Shown: positions 1-7,232 of the stretch, piece after piece
How positions within the stretch are numbered: the first letter of the stretch is position 1
How the letters are laid out: each line of letters begins with the position of its first letter
From: F2B08 sp046260445
Lineage (GTDB): Bacteria > Actinomycetota > Actinomycetes > Actinomycetales > Dermatophilaceae
Assembly: GCA_046260445.1 (NCBI GenBank)
Contig: JBHEPF010000022.1
Span: 1 to 22,686, forward strand
DNA: 22,686 nucleotides
Reading direction: 5' to 3'
The notes under the pieces: generated by a model
What the model was told of the DNA's origin: nothing
What the model saw: only the letters and a program-made list of their open reading frames with translations
Database searches by the model: none
Translations under genes and position numbers: made by a program

Positions 1-1
1 C

Positions 2-673
2 GCCCCGCCGCAGTACGACGGCAGCCTTGTCGACGATGAACCGGCCCCACCGGAGCCGACCCTGCTCGCCGACGGGCAGGGACGCGACCTCGCGACCGCG
101 ATCGAACGGCTGCCTGCCGCTGCATCGGTGCGCGCCGACACCGGCACCGAGCTCGCCACCCGCGGCGCCGACACCCTTGCCCAGCTCACCTCGGTCCGGT
201 GGCGCGGTCACGCGGAGGACTGGAGCACCGCATACGCCCCGATCGGCGAGGATGTGGCGGAGACCTTCGCCGGGCTGAGCATCCCGTCCCGGGACATCTC
301 CTTCCTCGCCGACAGTGGTGTGCTGCGGGTGACGGTCGAGAACGGTCTCGACACCGGCATCGAGAACGCCACCCTCGACCTCACCGTCGCGCACCCGATC
401 CTGCGCATCGAGAGCGGACCGCAACCCGTCGTCGTCGAAGCGGACAGCCGCTCGACCGTCGGCTTCCAGGCCATCGCCATCGCCTCCGGCCGGGTGTCCG
501 TCACGGCCACCCTGCGCGCCCCCGACGGCACGGTGCTGGGCGAGCCGACCGAGTTCAGTGTCCGGGTCTCGCCCACTTCGGACTGGATCTACTGGGTGCT
601 CGGCGGGCTGGCGGCCCTCGTCATCGCGATCGGAGTGGCACGGATGGCGTTGCGCCGGCGTCCCAGCGCCTGA
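2..673 (+). CDS. DUF6049 family protein, C-terminal 223 residues (5' end outside window)
   Basis: An open frame enters from the left edge and stops at a TGA at 671-673, so only the C-terminal end is present. The visible part is a beta-rich extracytoplasmic domain with hydrophobic-alternating segments such as GVLRVTVENGL and RVSVTATLRAPDG. It ends in one membrane helix (WIYWVLGGLAALVIAIGVA) and a short basic tail (RMALRRR). This topology, and the position upstream of a MviN-type pseudokinase, sigM and trxB, matches the DUF6049 family (Rv3909-like) of actinobacteria. Those are large secreted proteins anchored by a C-terminal helix, and their molecular function is unknown. In relatives the next gene is murJ. 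Here the next gene starts 72 nt later and encodes only the pseudokinase. The family call rests on remembered synteny and architecture. Confidence 0.75.
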   Translation, partial: APPQYDGSLVDDEPAPPEPTLLADGQGRDLATAIERLPAAASVRADTGTELATRGADTLAQLTSVRWRGHAEDWSTAYAPIGEDVAETFAGLSIPSRDISFLADSGVLRVTVENGLDTGIENATLDLTVAHPILRIESGPQPVVVEADSRSTVGFQAIAIASGRVSVTATLRAPDGTVLGEPTEFSVRVSPTSDWIYWVLGGLAALVIAIGVARMALRRRPSA

Positions 674-745
674 CCTGATGCCCGCTTAAGATGGCTCCCG
701 TCCGGGCACACAGGCTGGCTGGGCGATCTCGGACGAGGAGGACGT

Positions 746-2947
746 GTGCAGGGTATCGGGCCAGGAAGCATCCTGGGTGGGCGATACACCGCCGACCGGC
801 GCACCGCGCAGTACGCGGGCGCTGAGCGGTGGACCGGTCGCGACGCCACCCTGGACCGGGCCGTCGTGCTCTTCACCGTCCCGCGCAGCCACCCCAACGT
901 CGATGCCGTCCTCGACGCCGCCCGGCGCAGCGCCGGCCTCGACAACGCCCGCCTGAGCCGCATCCTCGACGTCGGCATGGACGACGACCTCGCCTACGTG
1001 GTCGAGGAGTCGCTCGACGGCGCCCACTCGCTCGCGACCCTGCTCGCCGCCGGGCCGCTGCCGGCCCCCGAGGTCCGCCGGATCGCCGGCGAGACCGCGC
1101 TCGTGCTCGACCTGGCCCGGCACCGGGGTCTGCACCACCAGCGCCTCACCCCCGATCTCGTCCTGCGGACCGCGGACGGTGACGTCAAGGTGCGGGGGCT
1201 GGCGACGATGGCCGCTCTCGCCGGCGTCGACGACGTCGACGACCAGAGCGCCGCCCGCACCGACGCCATGGCGGTCGTCGCGCTCGCGTATGCCGGGTTC
1301 ACCGGCCACTGGCCCCTCGGCGGAGGCGGTGGCGGGCTCCCCCCGGCACCCCGCGTCGCCGCGCACGTCGCCGCACCGTCCGAGATCGCCGTCGGGGTCC
1401 CCGCCGACCTCGACGCGCTCTGCCGCCTCACCTTCGCCAACGACCAGGGACCGGTCACCCCCGGTGACTTCGCCCGCCAGATCGCCCCCTGGTCGCCCAT
1501 CCCGGTGCTCCTGCCGAGCCTCGACCCGCCGGAGCAGTCCGACCTGTCGCACTCCGGGGGGTCGGCGAGGCGCACTCCGGAGGTCGCGGAGGCTGCTCGG
1601 CCGACGGCGGTGTCCACCGATGCTGCTGAGGACGCTGAGGGCCCCGAGAACGAGCTCACCCAGGCCACTGAAGGCCTAGGCACCGACAGCGCCGAGGTCG
1701 CCGAGGCCGCCGAGGACAGGGCTGCCGCAGACGAGTCACCCGCGGACACCACAACGCTGGGTCCGCCGGCTTTGCATCCTCAAGCTCTGCATCCGCCGGA
1801 GTCCGGCGGCGCACCCGTCCCGGTCGCTCGCAGGGTTCCTGCCCGCCCGGGCACTTCCCCCGGCAAGACCGTGGCCCCCCCGAAGAAGCCGGTCGGAAAG
1901 GCCAAAGCCGCCGCCCCGCCGGCGGGACCGAGCCCGCTCGCGGCGATGACGGCGGCGACGACCGCAGCCCTCGGCTCGGCCGGGGCGGCGACCGTCAGCG
2001 CGGCCAAGACCGTGTCCGGCCGGCTCAACGAGTGGTCCGCCGGCACCCGAGACCGGGCTCGTGAGGCCGTCGACGACGTGCGCGCACGCCGGGAGCAGTC
2101 GGCCGCCACCCGGTCGACGCCGACCACCCAGTCCGGGAAATCCGCCGACGACTCCCGTCCAGCGAGCGATAGGCCTCGGATGATGGGGGCGGTGGCCCCC
2201 GGGGTACGCGACCGGGACCGGGACGTGCTCGAACCGCCGGTGCCGCTCCTGCCCGCCTCCTCCGCCGAGCCACTCACCCGGGACCAGTCGCGGATGGCCA
2301 TCGCCATCGTCGTCGGCTTCCTCATCCTCGCCCTCGTCCTCGCCTTCTGGGGCTTGTCGCGCATCCCGTCACTCCCGACCCTCGGCAGCGGGGACGGCCC
2401 GACCCCTGCTGCGACGGCAACGACCACCCCCGGCGAGGACGCCACCGCGACCGACTCCGACGACGACGGCACCCCAGACGCTCCCGCAGCGGCCGCCCCG
2501 CTCACGTTCACCGCCGCCATCGACTACGACCCGCTCGGGGACGGTGCTGAGCGACCCGAGGACCTCCCCCGCATCCTCGACGGTGACGACTCCACTGCGT
2601 GGGGCTCCGAGGGATACCGGTCCGCTGCGTTCAGCAACCTCAAGAGCGGGATCGGCGTCATCCTGGACCTCGGTGAGACCAGCACGGTCTCAGCGGTCAC
2701 GCTCGTGCTGCCGTCCGAGTCCACCGGCACCCTCTACGTCACCGACGACGCCGAGTACGCGAATGACGGCAAGCCGCTCGCCGAGGGCCTGGCGGGTGCC
2801 GGGACGTTCACCGGCAGTGGCACAGTGACCACCGAGCTCGCCGAAGGCACCAGCGGTCGCTACGTCATCGTATGGTTCACCGAGATCTCCTCAGGTGGCG
2901 AGCAGTGGTACCGCGCGCGGCTGGCCGGAGCGAGCGCGACGAGCTGA
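746..2947 (+). CDS. Membrane pseudokinase with extracellular discoidin-like domain (MviN C-terminal-half type)
   Basis: The GTG start has AGGAGG at 736-741. The 733 residues form four parts. Residues about 10-270 are a protein-kinase fold. Residues about 275-510 are an Ala/Pro/Glu-rich linker with a basic PKKPVGKAKAA stretch. A membrane helix lies at about 517-538, and residues about 585-733 form an extracellular beta domain resembling a discoidin/F5-8C module (ILDGDDSTAWGSEGY, GVILDLGE). The kinase lacks catalytic residues. The HRDxKP loop reads HQRLTP (131-136), no DFG follows the VKVRGLA stretch, and the VAIK lysine is missing. It is therefore a pseudokinase. In Mycobacterium tuberculosis the same pseudokinase-helix-carbohydrate-binding-like module is fused to the MurJ/MviN flippase. 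There, PknB phosphorylation recruits FhaA to restrain peptidoglycan synthesis. A similar signalling role here is inferred. The MurJ module itself is not encoded in this ORF or beside it. Confidence 0.8.
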   Translation: MQGIGPGSILGGRYTADRRTAQYAGAERWTGRDATLDRAVVLFTVPRSHPNVDAVLDAARRSAGLDNARLSRILDVGMDDDLAYVVEESLDGAHSLATLLAAGPLPAPEVRRIAGETALVLDLARHRGLHHQRLTPDLVLRTADGDVKVRGLATMAALAGVDDVDDQSAARTDAMAVVALAYAGFTGHWPLGGGGGGLPPAPRVAAHVAAPSEIAVGVPADLDALCRLTFANDQGPVTPGDFARQIAPWSPIPVLLPSLDPPEQSDLSHSGGSARRTPEVAEAARPTAVSTDAAEDAEGPENELTQATEGLGTDSAEVAEAAEDRAAADESPADTTTLGPPALHPQALHPPESGGAPVPVARRVPARPGTSPGKTVAPPKKPVGKAKAAAPPAGPSPLAAMTAATTAALGSAGAATVSAAKTVSGRLNEWSAGTRDRAREAVDDVRARREQSAATRSTPTTQSGKSADDSRPASDRPRMMGAVAPGVRDRDRDVLEPPVPLLPASSAEPLTRDQSRMAIAIVVGFLILALVLAFWGLSRIPSLPTLGSGDGPTPAATATTTPGEDATATDSDDDGTPDAPAAAAPLTFTAAIDYDPLGDGAERPEDLPRILDGDDSTAWGSEGYRSAAFSNLKSGIGVILDLGETSTVSAVTLVLPSESTGTLYVTDDAEYANDGKPLAEGLAGAGTFTGSGTVTTELAEGTSGRYVIVWFTEISSGGEQWYRARLAGASATS

Positions 2948-2953
2948 GCGACG

Positions 2954-3532
2954 GTGGAAAGCGCATCCGCCTCGATCACCGAGGCCACCGACACCGAGCT
3001 TCTCGCGCGTCACGTGGCCGGTGACACCGAGGCCTTCGGCGAGATCTTCCGTCGACACCGCGACCGGATGTGGGCCGTCGCGCTACGCACCGTGGGGGAT
3101 CCGGAGCTCGCGGCGGATGCAGTGCAGGAGGCCTTCATCGCCGCCTTCCGGAGGGCGGACCGCTTCCGAGGAGAGGCGGCGGTGACGACCTGGCTGCACC
3201 GCATCACGGTGAACTGCGCGATCGACCGGATCCGGCGGCAGCGCCCCACGTCGCCGCTGCCAGAGATCGAGCTCGCCGACCGGCACGACCGGCACGACCA
3301 GGCGGAGACCGCGCTGGACGTGCGCGCCGCCCTCGCGACCCTGCCTGAGGCGCAGCGACTCGCGCTCACCCTCGTCGACATGCACGGACTCTCGATCGCT
3401 GAGGCGGCCACCGTGCTCGAGGTGGCCGAGGGAACCGTCAAGTCGCGTTGCTCGCGAGGCCGCGCCGCCCTCGCTCCACTCCTCGCCCACCGCCATGACC
3501 GGGAGAACGACCGGGAACCGGAGGGGACATGA
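2954..3532 (+). CDS. sigM: ECF-family RNA polymerase sigma factor, SigM-like
   Basis: The protein has 192 residues, starts at GTG and lies 6 nt after the pseudokinase stop, so co-transcription is likely. The sigma region 2 signature is at about residues 22-95 (ELAADAVQEAFIAAF, then TWLHRITVNCAIDRIRR), which binds the -10 element and core polymerase. Region 4 with its helix-turn-helix is at about 130-173 (LPEAQRLALTLVDMHGLSIA, then EVAEGTVKSRCSRGR), which binds the -35 element. There are no region 1.1 or 3 domains, as expected for the ECF class. The position between a MviN-type pseudokinase gene and trxB is that of sigM in mycobacteria and other actinobacteria. An anti-sigma-like membrane protein follows. 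No good Shine-Dalgarno precedes the start, so translational coupling to the upstream gene is plausible. Confidence 0.87.
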   Translation: MESASASITEATDTELLARHVAGDTEAFGEIFRRHRDRMWAVALRTVGDPELAADAVQEAFIAAFRRADRFRGEAAVTTWLHRITVNCAIDRIRRQRPTSPLPEIELADRHDRHDQAETALDVRAALATLPEAQRLALTLVDMHGLSIAEAATVLEVAEGTVKSRCSRGRAALAPLLAHRHDRENDREPEGT

Positions 3533-3642
3533 GTTCGTCAAACACGTGGGCACCGGCGCCGAGGGCGTCGCCGACCGCTGCGCCACATGCCATGCCCACC
3601 CTGCCCGCGGGCCTGACGAGACCTGAGAGGAGCCCTCGGTGA
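3529..3642 (+). CDS. Possible 37-residue small ORF overlapping sigM and the anti-sigma gene
   Basis: An ATG at 3529-3531 overlaps the sigM stop (ATGA). It has a strong Shine-Dalgarno, GGAGGGG, a few bases upstream. The frame runs 37 codons and its TGA at 3640-3642 overlaps the GTG of the next gene (GTGA). The product, beginning MSSSNTWAPAPRA and ending GLTRPERSPR, is Pro/Ala/Ser-rich with no recognisable domain or membrane helix. Four-base overlaps at both ends plus a good ribosome site are what a coupled operon gene would show. It may act mainly as a translational bridge to the downstream gene rather than give a stable protein. The downstream gene also has its own ribosome site. It could still be chance, and no homologue is recognised. 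Confidence 0.4.
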   Translation: MSSSNTWAPAPRASPTAAPHAMPTLPAGLTRPERSPR

Positions 3643-4571
3643 CGGACCCCAACGACTCCCCACCAGCGCCTCGGGACCCTCGCGACGTCGGGCACAGCCC
3701 CAGCGTCGACGAGGTCGATCCCACAGGGGTGCGGGCGATCCTGTCGGCCCTCCCCGATCCCGGGCCCATGCCGGCCGAGCTCGTCCACCGGATCAATGCC
3801 AGCCTCGCTGCCGAACGACCCCGTCACGAGACCGGTGCCCGAACCGATGCCCGGACCGATCCCGGCGGGGGGACGCTGCATGCGCTCTCCACAGCCAGGG
3901 AACACCGCACCAGCCCAGGTCGGCGGCTCTCCGCGCTCGCTGTGGCGGCGTCGATGGTCGTCCTCGCCGGTGCGGTCCTCATGGGACTCTTCGCGATGAA
4001 CGGCGGACTCGGCGCAATGGGCGGGAGTGACACTGCGCTGGAGAGTGCTGTCAGTGACGCCAATCCCGACCAGGGGGGTGAGGCCGGGGCCGCCGAGCTG
4101 GCCCCCAGCAGCGAGAGCGACTCTCCGTCCGCCGGCACCGGCGAGGCCGGCGACGAGGAGACGATGTCCATGGCCGCCGTGAGTCCGCCCATCCTCGCAA
4201 CGGGCATCGCCCTGACGAGCGCGACCCTGGCCGAGCATGCACGCTCCCTGCGCGACGACGCTCCCACTCTCGGGCAGGATGTAGCCGCCGAGCGGAGCAT
4301 GGTGGCCAGTCCGGTCGGGACACCCGAGGGTGCCGCTGAGTGCCTCGGCGGACTGCTCGCCATCACGCCGGAGGCGGCGGCCGGTCTGGTCATGGCCGTC
4401 GACTTCGTCCGCTTCGCCGGCTCACCGGCCGTGCTCATCCTCACCGGCTCGCCCGACCCGGACTCGAACCCGGCTGGGGAGACCGAGGCGCACACCGCAT
4501 ACCTCGTCCCCCTCGACTGCGGATCACGCACGGCAGTGCCGTTGCACGAACCGGTGCGCATCGACTCCTGA
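3639..4571 (+). CDS. Single-pass membrane protein, probable anti-sigma factor for the SigM-like sigma
   Basis: The start is GTG with GAGAGGAG at about 3625-3632 and 6 nt spacing. Of the 310 residues, the cytoplasmic N-terminus holds the pattern LPDPGPMPAELVHRINASLAAE (about 37-58 in two halves). That pattern is common in actinobacterial anti-sigma-type proteins. One membrane helix follows at about 97-120 (LSALAVAASMVVLAGAVLMG). An acidic, Ser/Gly-rich linker and an extracytoplasmic domain with two cysteines complete it. The N-terminus lacks the HxxxCxxC zinc motif of ZAS anti-sigmas. Location right after sigM, where M. tuberculosis has rsmA, supports the role of holding SigM inactive at the membrane. 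Function is inferred from topology and context. Sequence similarity to a named family cannot be tested here. Confidence 0.65.
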   Translation: MTDPNDSPPAPRDPRDVGHSPSVDEVDPTGVRAILSALPDPGPMPAELVHRINASLAAERPRHETGARTDARTDPGGGTLHALSTAREHRTSPGRRLSALAVAASMVVLAGAVLMGLFAMNGGLGAMGGSDTALESAVSDANPDQGGEAGAAELAPSSESDSPSAGTGEAGDEETMSMAAVSPPILATGIALTSATLAEHARSLRDDAPTLGQDVAAERSMVASPVGTPEGAAECLGGLLAITPEAAAGLVMAVDFVRFAGSPAVLILTGSPDPDSNPAGETEAHTAYLVPLDCGSRTAVPLHEPVRIDS

Positions 4572-4623
4572 CCCGCGCACCCGCCTGGGGACGGCCTGGT
4601 CCTCGCGGCGGGCGAACGGGCGG

Positions 4624-4649
4624 GGAACAACGGGGCCGTAGGATCGGTT
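4624..4649 (+). promoter_or_regulatory. Candidate SigR/SigH-type ECF promoter upstream of trxB
   Basis: GGAAC at 4624-4628 and GTT at 4647-4649 are separated by exactly 18 bases. This matches the GGAAT-N18-GTT pattern known for Streptomyces SigR and similar to mycobacterial SigH. Both sigmas drive trxBA under thiol-oxidative stress. The trxB GTG lies 39 bases downstream, a normal leader length. The upstream sigma gene in this window is SigM-like, whose -35 element is also GGAAC, so which sigma uses this site is open. Confidence 0.55.
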
Positions 4650-4688
4650 CCAGCCCGTGTCCCATCCCTCTTGTACAAGGACCACTCA

Positions 4689-5669
4689 GTGAGCACCGAG
4701 CCACGCAACGTCATCATCATCGGCTCCGGACCGGCGGGCTACACCGCTGCCGTGTATGCCGCCCGCGCCAACCTCGAGCCCCTCCTCTTCGAGGGTGCCG
4801 TCACCGCCGGGGGCGCGCTCATGAACACCACCGAGGTCGAGAACTTCCCCGGCTTCGCCGAGGGCATCATGGGACCCGACCTCATGCTGCAGATGCGGGC
4901 CCAGGCCGAGCGCTTCGGCACGGAGATCATCACCGACGACATCTCGTCCGTCTCGCTCGAGGGAGATGTCAAGACCGTCACGGACGGCTCGGGCACGACC
5001 TACTCCGCCCACTCGGTCATCCTGGCGATGGGCTCGGCCTACCGCGAGATCGGCCTCCCCGACGAGAAGCGCCTCTCCGGTCACGGAGTGTCGTGGTGCG
5101 CCACCTGCGACGGGTTCTTCTTCCGTGACCAGGACATCGTCGTGGTCGGCGGCGGCGACAGCGCCATCGAAGAGGCGACCTTCCTCACGAAGTTCGCCCG
5201 GAGCGTCACGTTGGTCCACCGTCGGGACGAGCTGCGGGCCTCCAAGATCATGGCCGACCGCGCGTTCGCCAACGACAAGATCCACTTCGCCTGGAACTCC
5301 GAGGTCATCGCCCTCCACGGGCAGGACAAGCTCACCGGCGTCACGCTGCGCGATACGGTCACCGGCGCCACCCGCGACCTGGACGTCACCGGCGTGTTCG
5401 TCGCGATCGGCCATGACCCGCGAAACGAGCTGGTCCAGGGTGTCGTCGCGCTCGACGGCGAGGGGTATGTGCTGTGCGAGGGCCGCTCGACCCTCACCTC
5501 GGTCCCGGGCGTGTTCGCGTGCGGTGACCTGGTCGACCACACCTACCGGCAAGCCATCACCGCGGCTGGTTCAGGGTGCGCCGCTGCGTTGGACGCCGAG
5601 CGCTTCCTGTCGCACCGAGCGGACGTCACCGACGTCACCTCCGCTCAGACCGCCACGGCCCTGGTGTGA
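4689..5669 (+). CDS. trxB: Thioredoxin-disulfide reductase
   Basis: This flavoenzyme of 326 residues passes electrons from NADPH through FAD to thioredoxin in the cytoplasm. Visible are the FAD-binding GSGPAG at 12-17, the redox-active pair C137-A-T-C140, the NADPH-binding GGGDSA at about 154-159, and the C-terminal FAD motif GVFACGDLVD. The Gly-Gly-Asp-Ser layout and length are those of bacterial low-molecular-weight TrxB. The frame could extend to a TTG at 4671. The GTG at 4689 is preferred because AAGGA at 4677-4681 stands 7 nt before it and the protein then begins two residues before the expected first beta strand. Its partner trxA is 109 nt downstream. An ECF-type promoter candidate sits just upstream, consistent with oxidative-stress control. 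Confidence 0.96.
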   Translation: MSTEPRNVIIIGSGPAGYTAAVYAARANLEPLLFEGAVTAGGALMNTTEVENFPGFAEGIMGPDLMLQMRAQAERFGTEIITDDISSVSLEGDVKTVTDGSGTTYSAHSVILAMGSAYREIGLPDEKRLSGHGVSWCATCDGFFFRDQDIVVVGGGDSAIEEATFLTKFARSVTLVHRRDELRASKIMADRAFANDKIHFAWNSEVIALHGQDKLTGVTLRDTVTGATRDLDVTGVFVAIGHDPRNELVQGVVALDGEGYVLCEGRSTLTSVPGVFACGDLVDHTYRQAITAAGSGCAAALDAERFLSHRADVTDVTSAQTATALV

Positions 5670-5672
5670 CGA

Positions 5673-5753
5673 GTCACCACCCCTGAAGAGTCACCGCCCG
5701 CGCGTCACCGCCCGAGCAGCTCGGCTTTAAATTGACCCCGACGGTCACCACCC
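5673..5753 (+). repeat. Four short direct repeats GTCACCRCCC between trxB and trxA
   Basis: Copies are at 5673-5682, 5690-5699, 5704-5713 and 5744-5753, two ending ACCC and two GCCC. They occupy most of the 109-nt intergenic region. The pattern could be a regulator-binding array controlling trxA, or a product of simple local duplication. No known operator is recognised. Confidence 0.5.
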
Positions 5754-5778
5754 GACCCCGAACCACAAGGATCCAGCT

Positions 5779-6105
5779 ATGACCACGCTCAAGTCCACCT
5801 CTGACGCGACCTTCGAGGACGATGTCCTCAAGGCCGAAGGCACCGTCCTCGTCGACTTCTGGGCCCCGTGGTGCGGTCCGTGCCGCACCATCGCCCCCAT
5901 CCTCGAGGAGATCGCCCGTGACCACGGCGACAAGATCGAGATCGTCAAGCTCAACACCGACGAGAATCCCGGCGTCACCGCTCGCTTCGGGATCATGAGC
6001 ATCCCGACCATGCATGTCTTCGCCGGCGGCGAGATCGTCAAGACCCTGCAGGGTGCCCAGCCCAAGCCTCGGATTCTCAAGGAGCTCGAGCCGTTCCTCA
6101 AGTGA
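5779..6105 (+). CDS. trxA: Thioredoxin
   Basis: The 108-residue small thiol-disulfide oxidoreductase carries the canonical active site W31-C-G-P-C35 in FWAPWCGPCR and the cis-proline motif SIPTMHVF. Its length is that of the family. It reduces cytoplasmic disulfides and is itself re-reduced by the TrxB encoded just upstream. The ATG at 5779 follows AAGGA (5767-5771) at suitable spacing. Downstream is a strong hairpin terminator, so trxA ends this plus-strand unit. In M. tuberculosis a cwlM amidase-like gene follows trxC. Here trxA instead converges directly on parB with 65 nt between the stop codons. Confidence 0.97.
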   Translation: MTTLKSTSDATFEDDVLKAEGTVLVDFWAPWCGPCRTIAPILEEIARDHGDKIEIVKLNTDENPGVTARFGIMSIPTMHVFAGGEIVKTLQGAQPKPRILKELEPFLK

Positions 6106-6120
6106 CATCCCAGTTGCCCT

Positions 6121-6168
6121 AAAGGCCGCGAATCTCGTTCTGTTTGAACGTGATTCGCGGCCTTTTTG
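6121..6168 (+). terminator. Rho-independent terminator after trxA (convergent with parB)
   Basis: Arms at 6121-6134 (AAAGGCCGCGAATC) and 6152-6165 pair over 14 bp. A second inner pairing CGTTC/GAACG (6136-6140, 6146-6150) closes on a 5-nt loop. The right arm runs into TTTTT (6163-6167). The T-run favours plus-strand use, and the minus side has only TTT. It lies between two converging genes and may act in both directions. Confidence 0.9.
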
Positions 6169-6170
6169 CT

Positions 6171-7232
6171 TCAGTTCCGGCGCGCCTCGCTGAGACCGAG
6201 GATGTCGAGGATCCGCCCGAGGTCCTCCATGGAGGCAAACTCGATCGTCATCTTGCCCCTGCGTTGTCCGAGGCTGATCCCGACCCGGGTGTCGAGGCGG
6301 TCCGCGACGGACGCGGAGATGTCATCGAGCTGGGGGTGCAGCCGGCCGGCACGAGGCCTTCGTGGCTTGGGAGCGGCCTCGTCCCCGCCGAGGGAGACGA
6401 TCTCCTCGACTGAGCGGACCGAGAGACCCTCGGCGACGATGCGTTGGGCCAGTCGCTCCATGCCCGCACCGTCGTCGAGGCTGAGCAGGGCCCGCGCGTG
6501 TCCCGCCGAGAGCACGCCAGCGGCCACTCGGCGAGCGACCAACGGAGGAAGCTTGAGCAACCTCAACGTATTGCTCACCTGCGGCCGAGAGCGCCCGATG
6601 CGCGTGGCGAGCTGCTCCTGGGTGCACTGGAAGTCCTCGAGAAGCTGCTGGTATGCGGCCGCCTCCTCCAAGGGGTTGAGCTGACTGCGATGCAGGTTCT
6701 CGAGCAGGGCGTCCCGGAGCAGGTCGTCATCGTCCGTCGACTTGATGATCGCCGGCACGGCCGAGAGGCCGGCCTGCATCGTGGCCCGCCACCGCCGCTC
6801 ACCCATGATGAGCTCATAGGCGATGCCGTCGACCGGCTCGGCCAGCGGACGGACCACGACGGGCTGGAGCACGCCGATCTCGCTGATGCTATAGACGAGC
6901 TCGGCCATGTCGTCCTCGTCGAAGACGGTGCGCGGCTGGCGCGGGTTCGGTCGGATCTGCTCGACGGGAACCTCGGCATAGCTGGCGCCAGGCACCGGAC
7001 GCAGCTCGTGCGCGTCGTCGATGGTCTCGACTGCTCCCCCGGCCTCCTCACCGATCGACCCATGTCCATCGTGGTCCACACCCGGCTCGGGCACCTCCCT
7101 GAGGGCGCCGTCGCGGGTGGACTGGGCCGCCTCCCCTGGGAAGAAGACATCCACCGGACGCGTCCCCGCCGCGGGCGCCGTCGGGATGAGCGCTCCGAGA
7201 CCTCGACCGAGTCCGCGCCTCTTGTCGCTCAT
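6171..7232 (-). CDS. parB: Chromosome partitioning protein ParB
   Basis: The 353-residue protein binds parS, loads onto DNA as a CTP-dependent clamp and with ParA segregates the origin. The N-terminus has the ParA-contacting pattern LGRGLGALIP (8-17). The ParB/Srx domain carries PNPRQPR (95-101) and the CTP-binding GERRWRA (144-150). ENLHRSQLNPLEEA (178-191) follows, and a helix-turn-helix at about 204-226 (TQEQLATRIGRSRPQVSNTL) reads parS. The C-terminal dimerisation segment ends LGRILDILGL. An acidic, glycine-rich linker at about 45-75 separates the tip from the core. The ATG overlaps the parA stop by four bases (ATGA), so the two are translationally coupled. Five parS sites lie within 4 kb. 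Confidence 0.97.
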   Translation of the reverse strand: MSDKRRGLGRGLGALIPTAPAAGTRPVDVFFPGEAAQSTRDGALREVPEPGVDHDGHGSIGEEAGGAVETIDDAHELRPVPGASYAEVPVEQIRPNPRQPRTVFDEDDMAELVYSISEIGVLQPVVVRPLAEPVDGIAYELIMGERRWRATMQAGLSAVPAIIKSTDDDDLLRDALLENLHRSQLNPLEEAAAYQQLLEDFQCTQEQLATRIGRSRPQVSNTLRLLKLPPLVARRVAAGVLSAGHARALLSLDDGAGMERLAQRIVAEGLSVRSVEEIVSLGGDEAAPKPRRPRAGRLHPQLDDISASVADRLDTRVGISLGQRRGKMTIEFASMEDLGRILDILGLSEARRN

